Of a stretch of DNA of 64,000 nucleotides, positions 36,921 through 47,040 are shown piece after piece. Position 1 is the stretch's first letter, and the number at the start of each line of letters is the position of its first letter. A program made the translations under genes and the position numbers. The DNA is from Seriola aureovittata (Eukaryota; Chordata; Actinopteri; Carangiformes; Carangidae). Where the stretch lies: positions 2,952,236-3,016,235 of the forward strand of contig NC_079380.1 of assembly GCF_021018895.1 (NCBI RefSeq). Reading direction: 5' to 3'. The notes beneath the pieces were generated by a model, which was given only the letters and a program-made list of their open reading frames with translations, was not told the DNA's origin and ran no database searches.

Positions 36921-38255
36921 GCATCGCTTTAGCATTTTTGTCTTGTATACTCAATGATGTTATTTTGTCTTACAGGCGGATGAGAACCCATTATCTGAAC
37001 AAAGTGTGGCCCAGGTAACAAACACACACACACACACACATACATACATTTACAGTAGCTTCAGATAGTATTCAGACCCCTTCACTTTTGGCACACCTTA
37101 TTGTTTATTGATTGCAGTTATATAATATTTATATAATGCATGCATTATATACAGTCATTAAATAGGCTAAGAATTAATATTGCTGCAAGTGGTCCAAGCA
37201 GCTTGAGAACCTTTGGATACCACATGCATGACATCCAGCTCTTAAAACATTAATGAGAAGACTGCCATTATTAAATAAATATCACATTTGAAAATAATGC
37301 CCCCAAGAGGAAGTATTTTAACAGAAATAAGTAAAGGACCGAAACCTAGCCTTGTGGCACACCACAAATGAGACGGTCAGTTAAAGGTACCAACTTGAAA
37401 AATTACATTTGGATTTGGAAATCAAGACTCAGCTACACAAGTCACCAATTAGTGAACTGTTGAGTTGGCTACTTTGTATCCACACCACCACTATAAAGGT
37501 CTGATTATCACTTGTCTCATAAGCACCAAGACTGCTAACTTGGGGCTATTTGAACAGATCGTCTTTTAATACAATGTGCGAGTGTCAGGCAAAATGACCT
37601 CAGCATTCATGAGGAGCTCAGAATCAAGAATCAAGACCTGCGTTTGCTGTCGCTGGTAAAGTAGACCAGAAGTTCAGAGACAAAAGCAGAAATGGAATGA
37701 TTAAAATGGGCGGGTTGTATGACAACACCTACACATAAATCCTGTAGCAGATACACACCTATACTCACACTGTAGCTGCATGTTTACCTCATTTCTATAC
37801 TGTTATTAACATTAATACTTAATTTTTATCTCTCACACATCCTAATGAGTTACAGAAACACACTAACTGTATAGCAGAATAATTAGTAGCAGTTTAACAC
37901 CTGTTTGCTAATTCACAAGGCTGCATGCTAACGCTTTAGCTGACCATGCATGTTCAGGTAGCAGCTAGCCTGGCTTCATTTCCAAAGCATCGTACAGCAC
38001 TAAGAGGCTCAACTGTGAATGAATGGGATTGACGGGTCAACAAACAGATTGCTGTTGGATTAACATCCTCTAAAGCACAGAAGCTTTCTTAAGTACTGGA
38101 CAGATACAGACCTGCTTCACTGACCACTCTGACCTCTTCTGCCTTGTACATTTATTTACCTGAATGTTTTTCTGATGTCTTTCTTAGCTGCTGCTGATGT
38201 CTTCCTGCTTGTGTGCAGGAATGAACATGTGCATGGGCCTGCGTGTGTGCGTGTT

Positions 38256-38301
<46 letters not shown>

Positions 38302-39937
38302 CATGCTCTAAGCTTCTCTATCTGTTGCTTTAACCCTCACAGCACATAACAGAGAAACTGGCCCTCACCACTAACGTAAGTCTGTACTAACTTCACTGCA
38401 ACCCTACACTGTACAACAAATCTCAGTCTGCTGTAGCTGGACTGTTTTTGGGGGTGGGGGTAATTTTTTCAGAACTGCATTTCTTCCATATCTAATATGT
38501 ATCTGTATCTAATGACATAAAACTACAAATAAGAGCTAAAAATCATAGAAAGTGTTCGCCTATATGCAGCAACCCTTTCTGTACTGTACTGTACAGGGTT
38601 TATGGTATTTACAATGGGTTAGCAGGTCAGGACCCCAAGCTTGAGAGGAGGTTGTGAAAGTTTGAGAAACTAAACCTATAGAATAAACATCACACATGGC
38701 CAATGCAGTCTATCAATTCTATTGTATCATATTATGCTAGAGTCTCAGATGCGAAGTGTTTTGTATATACACTTTTCTGCTGTATACTCACCTATAGGCA
38801 GAGGGTTGACCTTATAACCACCTAAAGATAGCCACAGATATGTATCAGCAAACATTTAGCAGAGCAAGGTTGCAGTCTTTCATGGTGAATTTTTTTCTTG
38901 CCTTCTTTAGTCTTTAAGGTGGTGCCTGCTCTCGGCCACAGACAGTACAGAGGAACAAATTGTTCAACACACACAACTGCAAATATGAAGTGAACACAAC
39001 AGGGTGCAGAGGCAGGTGTTAATGATTGGCAACTGCAGCACTACAGTGATGTTGTTTTAATTAGTGGTGGAGAAAGTATTCACATATTTTAGTTAATATT
39101 TACCTTTAATATTCTATTACAAGTCCTCCACTGAAAATATCATTTTATCCCAAGTATATATTGGGAAAATGTACCTAAAGTATCAAAAGTAAAAGTACTC
39201 ATAATGCAGAAGAATGGCCCCTATGATACTTTATATATATATATATATTGGATTTTGAATATTATTTGAATATAATATTGAATTTTAACATTAATGTATC
39301 ATTGTACTGTTGTAGTTGGAGTTCATTTTAGTGCTAATTTTACCAGTGCATCATATTTCATATGTTTTGTATCTTTGTATGTAATCTAAATCTAAAGTAA
39401 TGTAACTTTAAAGCTGTCAGATAGTGCAGATAGAACAATATTTCAGGTTGAAGTGTTGTGGAGTAGAACTATCCTTCTCTGTGTTCTCATATGTGAAAAC
39501 AGCAATAATTTACTTTCAAATTACATATGAAGATCACAGAGTTAAAGGGAGGGTTCTGCATGCTGGACAGTGTGTACTGTAAAAATCAGATTAACAAACT
39601 AGTCCCCAAAACTAACGAGCAATACTGAAAACTACAACTCTGTATAACTCTGTTATAAAAATTAAAGGCACTAATCAGCCAAGAGCAGCACATTAAGTGT
39701 AGGCCTTATGTGACTGCATTTCCCAGGATTCCATCCTGCAGTGAATATTACCTGAGCTCCAAGTGCCCCCTGCTGTCAGACTGAGGAACAACAACCTTAC
39801 AGCTGAAATGAAGTCTGGGTTTAAATTGAAGGATTGAGAACTACCCAAAAATGAGATCAAACTTTATTGAAACCTGTGAAGAATTTAAGACTAGCTAGCT
39901 GTTAAACTGAATTTACCCTAGCGGATAAATAAAGTAC

Positions 39938-40014
<77 letters not shown>

Positions 40015-41382
40015 CATCTAACCATCTATCCATCTATCTATCTATCTGTCTCTCTGTTAAAAGTTTACCCTAACCCTAATACACTCTTACAAACAAAATG
40101 TATTCCTTCCTGCAAATGTACATGAAATATAATTAAATGTAATCATTATATTATTATAATGTTGGTCAATGCACAAAGATGTCACTGGACAGTACTGAAA
40201 ATTGTCTAAGAAATGTAAATTTCGGTACATTACATCTCAGTATGGTCCATGTTTACTGTAACTGTCAGTTTCATATACATTTCATATAAATACAAATACA
40301 CTAAGTTGACTGCTGACAGAGAATTCACCCTTAATAGTAAAGTTCATTGATTCCAGTATTGCAGTAATAATAATAAAGTAATAATAATAACACTCTGCTG
40401 TTGTAAACTGGCTGCATTTAAATAATAATTCATTACAGCATATTTAAGCCTGTGTTTTAGGTAATTGATATATTCTATAATTTTATCAATTTTATTGTGT
40501 GATGGAATCAAAACATTTTCTTTGTTTGTAATGTAACAACAGGTGGAAAATGTTACACTTCACATCTATGTTGAGCTCCTCCAACATGATGGCATTGAGC
40601 ATAGTCTTGCTCTGACATCTAGTGGTTGAACCGTGGTACTGCAATACTTTACAAGTCTGTGCTACTCTGGGTTTACCTCACAGAAATCCCTGCACTGACT
40701 CCAAACATATGTTTTATCTTCTGCATGAATATGGCAGGAAAACCAACAGCAAGTAAACAAACATGTAGCAGTATATCATTTTTTCTTTCACTTGATTTGA
40801 GCATTAAATAATTTAAAACCACAAATTAGGTTTTATCACTGTAATTAATTGTACATGAGTTCATTATGGAAATAAGTACATTTAATGAGTTATTATAAAT
40901 TATATATTGCATTAAAACCTGACAGTCCCATTGTATTACACATAATTATAATACAGCACCTGCAGGACAAAATTCAAATATTGGTCACCTATGAATAAAC
41001 TCATTATAATATAATGATATAAAAGACATTTACATGTACAGTTTATGCATAATGGTGAAGTGATTTAAAGCACCATTCACGCCTATTGCATCTAAGCTAA
41101 TACATTAAGATCACTGAGTTTTTATCTGATAATTCATCTACAAATGTTGCCAATCAGCATAAACACACATAATCACACACATTTTCTTCAGGAAGTGCTT
41201 CAACAGTTTATATTTTACTATATTATATATACGTTTTATTGGGTTTTATGCATTTCTATAATGTTCTTATGTATTTTACTGTTTTGCTATATCATATTTC
41301 AAAGTTTATATTTTTTCTCTCTTTGTGTTTCCAGGTTCTGCAGTCGGCCAAGGAGCAGATCAAATGGTCCATACTGAAATGA
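22793..41382 (+). CDS. copz2: copz2, coatomer subunit zeta-2 (10 exons)
   Basis: Small subunit of the COPI coat, pairing with gamma-COP in the adaptor-like F-subcomplex for Golgi-ER retrograde transport; longin-like fold. Coding exons: 22793-22810, 29238-29306, 30957-31041, 32091-32182, 33475-33530, 35104-35181, 35978-36029, 36976-37014, 38343-38375, 41335-41382 (TGA). Every junction is GT-AG and in phase; 189 codons with exon 9, 178 without, the normal zeta length. Diagnostic residues: [115 protein letters not shown] and SVAQ favour COPZ2 over COPZ1. The N-terminus is short (MDSTSL), like COPZ1 rather than the longer mammalian COPZ2. The start has G at -3 and +4. Confidence 0.95.
23544..23578. 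repeat. (TC)n microsatellite
   Basis: About 17 TC units in copz2 intron 1. Confidence 0.95.
23710..24560. repeat. Dispersed repeat family D, copy 2
   Basis: TACTTTACTTGTACTTCACAAC, CATTTACTTAAGTAAAAGTTAC at the left and, in inverse sense, GGTACTTGAGTAAATGTACC near 24270-24290. Likely an old, inverted-end non-autonomous element or two copies. Confidence 0.6.
24637..24671. repeat. (TC)n microsatellite
   Basis: About 17 TC units. Confidence 0.95.
25385..25880 (+). repeat. Dispersed repeat family C, copy 2
   Basis: CCTCTGATACGACCCATGGAAG, GGTTACCATAATAAACGCATG, CTTTGTTGTCATGGTTACAA and CCTTTGCTCCTGTCATAATTAC are shared with the copies at 22 kb, 44 kb and 60 kb. The fullest copy in the window. 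Confidence 0.7.
26081..26662. repeat. Foldback element capped by inverted pentamer repeats
   Basis: (CCTAA)6 at 26081-26110 (plus CCTA) and (TTAGG)3 plus TTAG at 26644-26662 are inverted relative to each other. Internally, 26200-26241 and 26420-26461 are inverted copies matching at about 37 of 42 bases (shared blocks AGATTGGATAACAA and ATCCTTTA, ending in GTCAA). No open frame of a transposase. Confidence 0.6.
26695..26905 (+). repeat. Dispersed repeat family B, copy 2
   Basis: CATTTTGGAAAATACACTTATTC, GTTAGCTTAGCTTAGCTTAGCAGAAAGAC and TTAGCTTGGCTCTATCTC match the family B blocks. Confidence 0.6.
28600..28740 (+). repeat. Dispersed repeat family E, copy
   Basis: TTGGATGGATTGCAATGAAAG and AGGATGAATCCTAATGC are hallmarks of a repeat frequent in fish; it ends about 25 bases before the mir-152 hairpin. 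Related pieces at 1025-1080 and (minus) 36575-36735. Confidence 0.55.
28766..28846 (+). ncRNA. mir152: mir-152 (mir-148/152 family) precursor hairpin
   Basis: The 3p arm, 28814-28835, begins TCAGTGCATAACAG and ends in GAACTTTGT; the seed CAGUGCA of miR-148/152 is intact. The 5p arm, about 28776-28798, reads AAGTTCTGTGATACACTC and onward, like miR-152-5p. The arms pair with few bulges, the loop is about 15 bases, and the basal stem continues (CCTGG with CCGGG). The hairpin is on the sense strand of copz2 intron 1, the known host position of mir-152 in COPZ2 (mir-148b is in COPZ1). These microRNAs repress targets such as DNMT1 in mammals. Base 10 of the 3p arm is A where human miR-152 has G. 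Confidence 0.93.
30165..30375 (+). repeat. Dispersed repeat family A, copy 2 (empty SINE site)
   Basis: Inverse orientation to copy 1: AAATAAAGATGGATGTAGCCTCC, CGCCATCTTGGCAGTGCCAG, GGGGATTGACTCACTGTTG. Lies in copz2 intron 2. Its uninterrupted GAAGAGCGGTTTTGAAG corresponds to the SINE target in copy 1. Confidence 0.75.
34800..34965 (+). repeat. Dispersed repeat family B, copy 3
   Basis: CTTTATGCTAAGCTAGGCTAACTCC and GAATATCCACATTGCCCAAAATC correspond to the 3' half of family B. In copz2 intron 5. Confidence 0.5.
36575..36735 (-). repeat. Dispersed repeat family E, inverted copy
   Basis: CCACCTGGTGGTGCTAGAGGGAAAGTCAGGGGG and TTTTATCCTCTGGGGACCACGAATGATG are the reverse complement of the family E pattern. 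In copz2 intron 7. Confidence 0.55.
36862..36917. repeat. (GT)n tract upstream of copz2 exon 8
   Basis: About 28 pure GT units ending 59 bases before the exon 8 start. Confidence 0.95.
37022..37040. repeat. (CA)n tract after copz2 exon 8 donor
   Basis: Begins 8 bases downstream of the exon 8 end (donor GT at 37015). Confidence 0.95.
38261..38298. repeat. (GT)n tract upstream of copz2 exon 9
   Basis: About 19 pure GT units, preceded by an interrupted GT stretch from about 38241, ending 44 bases before exon 9. Confidence 0.95.
38343..38375 (+). CDS. copz2: copz2 exon 9, in-frame 33-nt exon
   Basis: Encodes [11 protein letters not shown] between SVAQ and VLQSAKEQ, where mammalian zeta proteins as I recall them read straight through. 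It is preceded by a polypyrimidine-rich acceptor (TTGCTTTAACCCTCACAG) and followed by a strong donor (GTAAGT). Length is divisible by three and both neighbours are phase 0, so inclusion or skipping keeps the frame: a probable cassette exon. A (GT)n tract ends 44 bases upstream. Confidence 0.65.
39065..39465 (+). repeat. Dispersed repeat family D, copy 3
   Basis: TTAGTGGTGGAGAAAGTATTC, ATCAAAAGTAAAAGTACTCATAATGCAG match the family pattern. Confidence 0.55.
39910..40054 (+). repeat. Retroposon 3' tail with (TATC)n
   Basis: GAATTTACCCTAGCGGATAAATAAAGTACC followed by about 28 TATC units, the usual end of a fish LINE/SINE. The body is 5'-truncated or unrecognisable. Confidence 0.7.
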
Positions 41383-42073
41383 CGCAGACCAGACAAATTT
41401 AGGATTCTCAAGAAAGAATATTTCTAGTCCCAAAGCTATTTTTATAGTAACAGACTAAAGGGAAGATTATTACGAGTGAGGCGGACAGTAACCTGCTTTT
41501 GTATAGCAATGAATCAGTCAGAAATAGGGTTTCGTTTCTCTGTGCAATGGCATTTTGTTACATTGTGTGTGACGTGATTAATTTAGCTGGTTCGAGAGTG
41601 ATTTTAGTCCATACTAGAGATGTCACCAGGCCAAATGACACCAGGCGCTTTATTCAAAAGTGTCTCAGAAATGAAAAGTAAAGACTCTAGAGTCCGCCTG
41701 TACTTCTCTATGAAACTGGACGGTTGTCAAACACTAAAATAGTAGTGACCAGTGTTTTATTGCTTTATATTTTGGTGGAGCAGGATCTACCAGGCTTATT
41801 CACTCAAAACGGGATTTATTTTAGCTGTTTTGTATTCGGAAATTTGGAAATTACAGTTTTATACACATTACCTGAAGTTTTATTTTTCCACAAACGTTAC
41901 ATTTCCAAATTATTTTGGAACAACAACAAAGTTGCCAACATTTACAAAAAATATACACGGCTGTGTCCTGTAAATTGTTACAATTTGTGAGTATATATTT
42001 TACTTAAACATTTAAATCAACAAGGATAATCTGGGAAATAAGAAACTCATTTGTGCACTGAACTGCTCAGTTT

Positions 42074-42079
42074 AATAAA
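42074..42079 (+). terminator. Candidate copz2 polyadenylation signal
   Basis: First AATAAA after the copz2 stop (41382), giving a 3'UTR of about 0.7 kb, followed by a GT-rich stretch (GTTGGTGTTGTTCCG). A further AATAAA near 42520 is a possible distal site. Confidence 0.5.
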
Positions 42080-43021
42080 GTTGGTGTTGTTCCGTTTGTA
42101 GGCTCCTTTAATGACATTAATGTGTTTTGTAAAGCTTATTTAAAGACTGTAAATGAATGTAATGATACTTTATGACAAAAAACAAATATTAGCAGTGTGT
42201 GGAAGAGGCAATATGTTACTGTTGCACTGTCAGGACTTTTATTAAAAATGCCCTCACGAAAGTAAATTAATATTTGTACATACAATTGATTTTATAATGA
42301 AAGGGACCTTAAAGAATATTAAATGTTCTGCAGGATTTTGTGGCCAGAATTACAAAGAATAATGTCTATTTTATTGGTATTTTGTGAGTTAATAAATATT
42401 AAATATTTTACTTGTAAAGAAAAAAGAAGAGAAGCCAAAGACAAACTAATTATTTTGTTTACATTGGATGGTATTGAGACAAGCTGTCATTTTGTCTGTC
42501 CACCATTGGTGAGACTGAAAATAAAACTGTATATTTGTCCTTGTATCAAAGACTCTTTTATTTATTTTTATGTTTGTTTGTTTTTAATTAAATATTACGC
42601 AAAACGCGAAGTGTACTGGAAAAATGTGAAAAAACTGAGTCACAATCTCAAAAGTATAATTTGTTTGTTGGAAAATTCTCAACTCTAAAGATAAAAGATA
42701 AAAGAAAACTCAGACCTGTGGGTGTGGTCAAGACGGACTATCAGAAAACATGTTTTCATGTCATTCTGGTTTTATTTCCCAGTCATTGCTGCTTCATTCT
42801 TCTACAACTGATCCCTGAACAATTCAACATGAAATCAGATTAAACATGAAGAGTGTTTTTAAGTGTTTAAGTGTTTTTTTTTTTAACATCAGAGAACAGA
42901 GAAAACAGGCTACACGCAAGGTTTGTTTATTTATTATCATAAAATTCAAATCATAGTAATACATACTATTGTTATTAGCTCAGGTCCTTTGACGTCTGCA
43001 GTGAAATGCTGCACATGTTTT

Positions 43022-43330
43022 AGGAGTCAGTGGTGGCCGGTGCACTCTTTCATGCTGCAGTCTGCTGGGGCAGTTTCATGTCAGACATGAACACACTCAG
43101 GACTGTTGTGGAGAGACGCATGCAATGTAAGATGGAGGCCATCTTGGAAAACACCAACCATCCTCTCCACAACATTCTGGCAGGACAGAGAAGCAGCTAC
43201 AGCTGCAGCAAACGTCTCATCTCACTGCGCTGCAGAACAGAGAGGTTCAGGAGATCCTTTGTTACCACTGCCATCAGGCTATACAACACCTCAGCCAAAG
43301 GAAGTGGACTAATCTAATTATTATTGTTTA
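43022..43330 (+). mobile_element. LINE reverse transcriptase C-terminal fragment
   Basis: Frame reads GALFHAAVCWGS, VVERRMQCKMEAILENTNHP, LHNILAGQRSSYS, RTERFRRSFVTTAIRLYN, the conserved C-terminal segment of a widespread fish non-LTR element. A stretch normally between CWGS and VVERR is missing. 5'-truncated and inactive. Confidence 0.8.
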
Positions 43331-44199
43331 TTTATTATTAACTGTTTTTATTATTATTATTAACATCAACAATGAGCTAATGGACACATGAATTTCACCT
43401 CTTATCTCCCTGCTGTGACTTCAATCTTTGTTGTAAAAAGGAATCTTTAGCAGTTTCATATTTTAATTTTTGGATTATAAAATAATAATAATTATATGAC
43501 TAACATGTTCCAGTCAAACTAAAAACCCATAATAACTTTTTTTTACAAGCCAATTAAAGCTTACAGTTTTTGTTAAACCTCAATTTAAAAATAACCATTT
43601 TGACTTTTGTTTTGACTAATGTTTTATATCACTGCTGTCTATACATTCTTCTTGGTCCTTTTTTACAAAACAAACATTGTGAAAAGCACACATGGAACTA
43701 ATAATATCACTGATGGCTACTAATTATTGTAATGAAATATAGCAGTTATTAATGCATAAACTTTAGTTTCACTCCACACTTCTCCTCCTGGCTGTGTGTG
43801 CCCATCCTGTTGTGGCTCTTTAGCATTTGTGTTAGTTTTGGATGGTTCAATAATAATTTACAAAATGTCAAATAATTACACCTTCGGACTAATCAGAGTT
43901 CCAGTGAAGGGCAGAAGGATACTTTGAGAGTAGAAACTACACTCCGGGCCTCTGATGCTGAACAGCATGAAAAGCTTAGTCTATAATCTTTTGACCCCAA
44001 TGATTTAATATTAAAACATTTTAATAGATAAAACACAGTCATATTTGTCGACAGCTGTTGTGACAAAACAAAAATATACTGGACACTGGCCATGTATGTG
44101 TCCTGTGGGGTGAGGGTGAGTCTTTACATGTATATTCATATTTATAAAGGCACCTAGTAATTGTAGCAACAGTTGTATTCAGCAGTAAGTAGGAAATAC

Positions 44200-44500
44200 G
44201 GGTTGTTTGTCCCTGTCCTCTGATACGACCCATACGAGTATCTCCTGAAGTGCCCTTACAGCAGCAGGCATAATTTGTCGTCATGGTTACAATAATAAAC
44301 ATGCAGTTAAGCTCCTGGAATGGTCACTGTTTGGTCAGGTTGGGACACTATTGTAATATTGATTTAGAATAAGTACGTCCTTAAGGTTATGACCTTTGTC
44401 GTCACGGTTACAATGATAAACACACAGCTGGTTAGGGTCATGCTTAAAAGTGACAAGGATAACTATTGGTTTCAAACAGGAAATGAGCAATAGTCAGCTT
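44200..44500 (+). repeat. Dispersed repeat family C, copy 3
   Basis: CCTCTGATACGACCCATACGAG, CGTCATGGTTACAATAATAAAC and ACCTTTGTCGTCACGGTTACAA. Confidence 0.7.
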
Positions 44501-44658
44501 ATTGTGTGAATACTGATCGCTGGTCACAGCAGGCTGTACCACAGCACAATCAAAATGTACCTTTGAAGTCTATTTGACATTTATACTGTATAAAATAGTT
44601 AAGATAATATGTCTTCTGGACTGGGTGGCTTTGAAGTGTTCACCAGTTCGCTCAGGAA

Positions 44659-45195
44659 ATGTTTTTTAACTCTCTACCCTCATCAGCCTTCAGGCATCAT
44701 GCTGGTGGCTTGCTGCTTTTGTTTGTGATGTGCAGCATCACAAGATGTTTAGTGTCTGATGCAGACCAGAAGCTTCTTCCAGCTGACTTCAGACATGAGT
44801 TCCACATGTCTTCTGGTAAACTGCAGCTGAAATGTCATGTGAGATTTTTTAAAGTCTCTCATTCTTTGTCACCCTCCCATAAAGCTGTGGCTGCTGAAAC
44901 ATCTGGCGGGCTGCTGTTGTCTCTTGAATCTGAGCCTGAAGTTCTGAACTCCAACTCAGGTCACAAGTCTCACAGTGTTCTCACAAACGGTTTCAGCTGG
45001 ATTTATTCTACAGATAAAGGGTGTACTGATACTACAGACACAGGTGTATTTATACTCCAGGTACAGGTGTACTTACACTCCAGAAACAGGTGTACTGATA
45101 CTACAGAAACAGCTGCATTTATACTCCAGATACCGTTGTATTTATTCTACAGTCACCTGAAATGTCTCGGCTACACACAGGTGATTTCCATTTAA
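44659..45195 (+). CDS. Uncertain 178-codon open frame over a minisatellite
   Basis: Begins with a real ATG and stays open for 178 codons, the longest ATG-started frame outside known elements here. Residues about 14-31 (HAGGLLLLFVMCSITRCL) look like a signal or membrane segment, and the C-terminal third is translated from a 23-base tandem repeat, giving a Thr/Ile/Leu/Tyr-rich periodic tail. No homology recognised, no splice or promoter context. Most likely chance, prolonged because the repeat lacks stops in this frame. Confidence 0.12.
   Translation: MFFNSLPSSAFRHHAGGLLLLFVMCSITRCLVSDADQKLLPADFRHEFHMSSGKLQLKCHVRFFKVSHSLSPSHKAVAAETSGGLLLSLESEPEVLNSNSGHKSHSVLTNGFSWIYSTDKGCTDTTDTGVFILQVQVYLHSRNRCTDTTETAAFILQIPLYLFYSHLKCLGYTQVISI
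44998..45160. repeat. 23-base minisatellite, about 7 units
   Basis: Units of the form TGTACTGATACTACAGA... alternating with TGTATTTATACTCCAG...; two unit types partly alternate, implying a 46-base higher-order period. Confidence 0.8.
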
Positions 45196-45662
45196 CTAAT
45201 TGTGTGTCTTCTAAAACCAATTAGCAGCACCTGTGATGACGACACTGAAGTCTCTTTCTGTTGATCTTTGTCAGAGAAGCCACATTAACTGCGATTCAAT
45301 ATTGTCAAGTGATAAAATATTATGGCAGACTGTACAGTGGTCTGGAAATATGATGTTTCTCCATGTGGTTTTGTCAGGTCTAATTAAGCTGTCCTCTTCT
45401 ACAGAGCAGGTTTTGTTACAGTCTAAGACTGAGATGAACGACAGAGTCCTGCAGAAACACAGAAAGTTGGAAAATATGTAATTAAGTAAGTAATGATTGG
45501 CTTTTGAGTTGGTGCTGAATTCAACAGAAATCATCATCATCATCAGATGGTTTGGTCTTCAGCAGAGCAGGTGCCTGTTACAGACTCTGCTTTTTATTTT
45601 TAGGTCAGCTGATGTGTCATGTTTGAAATGACTCACCCTGTTTGATTTGGCAGTTGATTACG

Positions 45663-45665
<3 letters not shown>

Positions 45666-45696
<31 letters not shown>
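45666..45696. repeat. (GT)n microsatellite
   Basis: About 15 GT units followed by a short GA run. Confidence 0.95.
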
Positions 45697-45704
<8 letters not shown>

Positions 45705-46129
45705 TCAGAGACAGAGTTTGGGGGATTGGGGGATCATGTGGTGAAGATGTCTCATTAAGGAGTCATTACCACAGCACAGAGAGGGAACTGGTTTGATGAA
45801 CTTTCTCTCTTTTTGTTCCTCTACATCATCTTCGTCTCACCTTGCCTTCCCCATGTCAGTCATCTCAGGTGGGACTCTGACATCATCCATCCAGAGTTTC
45901 TGTTGACAGTAACTTCTCCTATCAGAAATTCCTCTTCACTGTCCTGATGTGTGTATGTGCCTGACGCACTGCTGCTCCTGGTATATATACCACACTCACA
46001 GAGCCTCTCACACTGCCACTGGCTGCAGACAATTACCACACAGTGGCCATTGGCCAGCATTTTGACAGTGACGGATTGGCCTGCCTCTGATTGGGTAATT
46101 ATGATGTGATGTCAGAGAATGTGGGTTGG

Positions 46130-46273
46130 GAAAGAGAAGGGGAGAGAGACAGAGAGAGACCAAGAGGAGAGAGAGAGAGAGAGCGAGGGGGACGGAATAT
46201 GAAAGGGAGAGAGACATACAATGAGTGTGAAAGAGAGAGACAGTAGGAGGGATAAAAACCATGGGAGGGGCAT

Positions 46274-46311
<38 letters not shown>
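46130..46311. repeat. GA-rich purine tract
   Basis: Imperfect (GA)n from about 46130, ending with (GT)n/(GA)n at 46274-46311. Confidence 0.85.
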
Positions 46312-46315
<4 letters not shown>

Positions 46316-46639
46316 GTCTATCGGTCCTAATTTATGAGACTTGAAAACCTGCATAAAAACATAAGTGTTCATATAGTTCCACTCTGTCCCTACACTGAGG
46401 TAACATTTAAACTTTCCATTTGGCCTCTCTCTAAGTTTGGGTAATGTTTCAGCTTTCTATTGGGCTTGTCTCAGCACTGCCAAATGTTCTGCCTGCAAAC
46501 CATCACCTTTAATCTGGTGTGGAAATGTAATTATGTTATTTTTCTGCAGCAGGCTCCAGCTGGAAGCCGTGCTGTAAAAACTAATTAGCACCTTCAAAAC
46601 GCCAAGCTTCTGACACCATAAGGAGCCGACAGCAGCAGC

Positions 46640-47040
46640 CAGACACTGCGGCCTCCAGAAACCTCCAGAGATCTCCAGAGAGACCGAGGGACCCCAGAAA
46701 AATCTGAAAACCCCTAGAGACCACCAGAAGGACCCAATAAAAAAACCTCCTTAAACTGAAACTGTGTCTCCCAAAATATCTAACCTTTCCTTCAATTAAA
46801 GCTCTGACATACATTAGAGACCTTCAGAAATGTCTTAAAACCTCTGTAAATCTAGAGACCTTATTGAAAACCCAGAATCCAGCAAAATTTTGAACCCCAA
46901 TGGCTACCATAAAGATCAGAAACTTCAGTCCAGAAACCTTTTAAACCTTAAGAAACCTTAACTTTCAACTCCAATGACTTTCACAAAGGTCTGACAGATC
47001 TTGAAACCTTTAGAAACCTCAGTACGCCTCCACAGAGCTC
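46640..47040. repeat. Degenerate CCAGAGA/AGAAACCT tandem region
   Basis: Recurring ACCTCCAGAGA, CTAGAGACC, TTCAGAAA and AGAAACCTT phrases at irregular 12-25-base spacing suggest a heavily diverged minisatellite. Confidence 0.45.

Larger units (their letters stand above)
38376..41334 (+). other. copz2 intron 9
   Basis: 3.0 kb, the last intron. Contains family D repeat at about 39065-39465 and a retroposon tail with (TATC)n at 39910-40054. No exon recognised in the remainder. Confidence 0.75.

Noticed and set aside
22793..41382. Gene could be copz1 rather than copz2
   Set aside because: Several diagnostic residues ([23 protein letters not shown]) and the mir-152-type hairpin fit copz2; only the short N-terminus resembles copz1.
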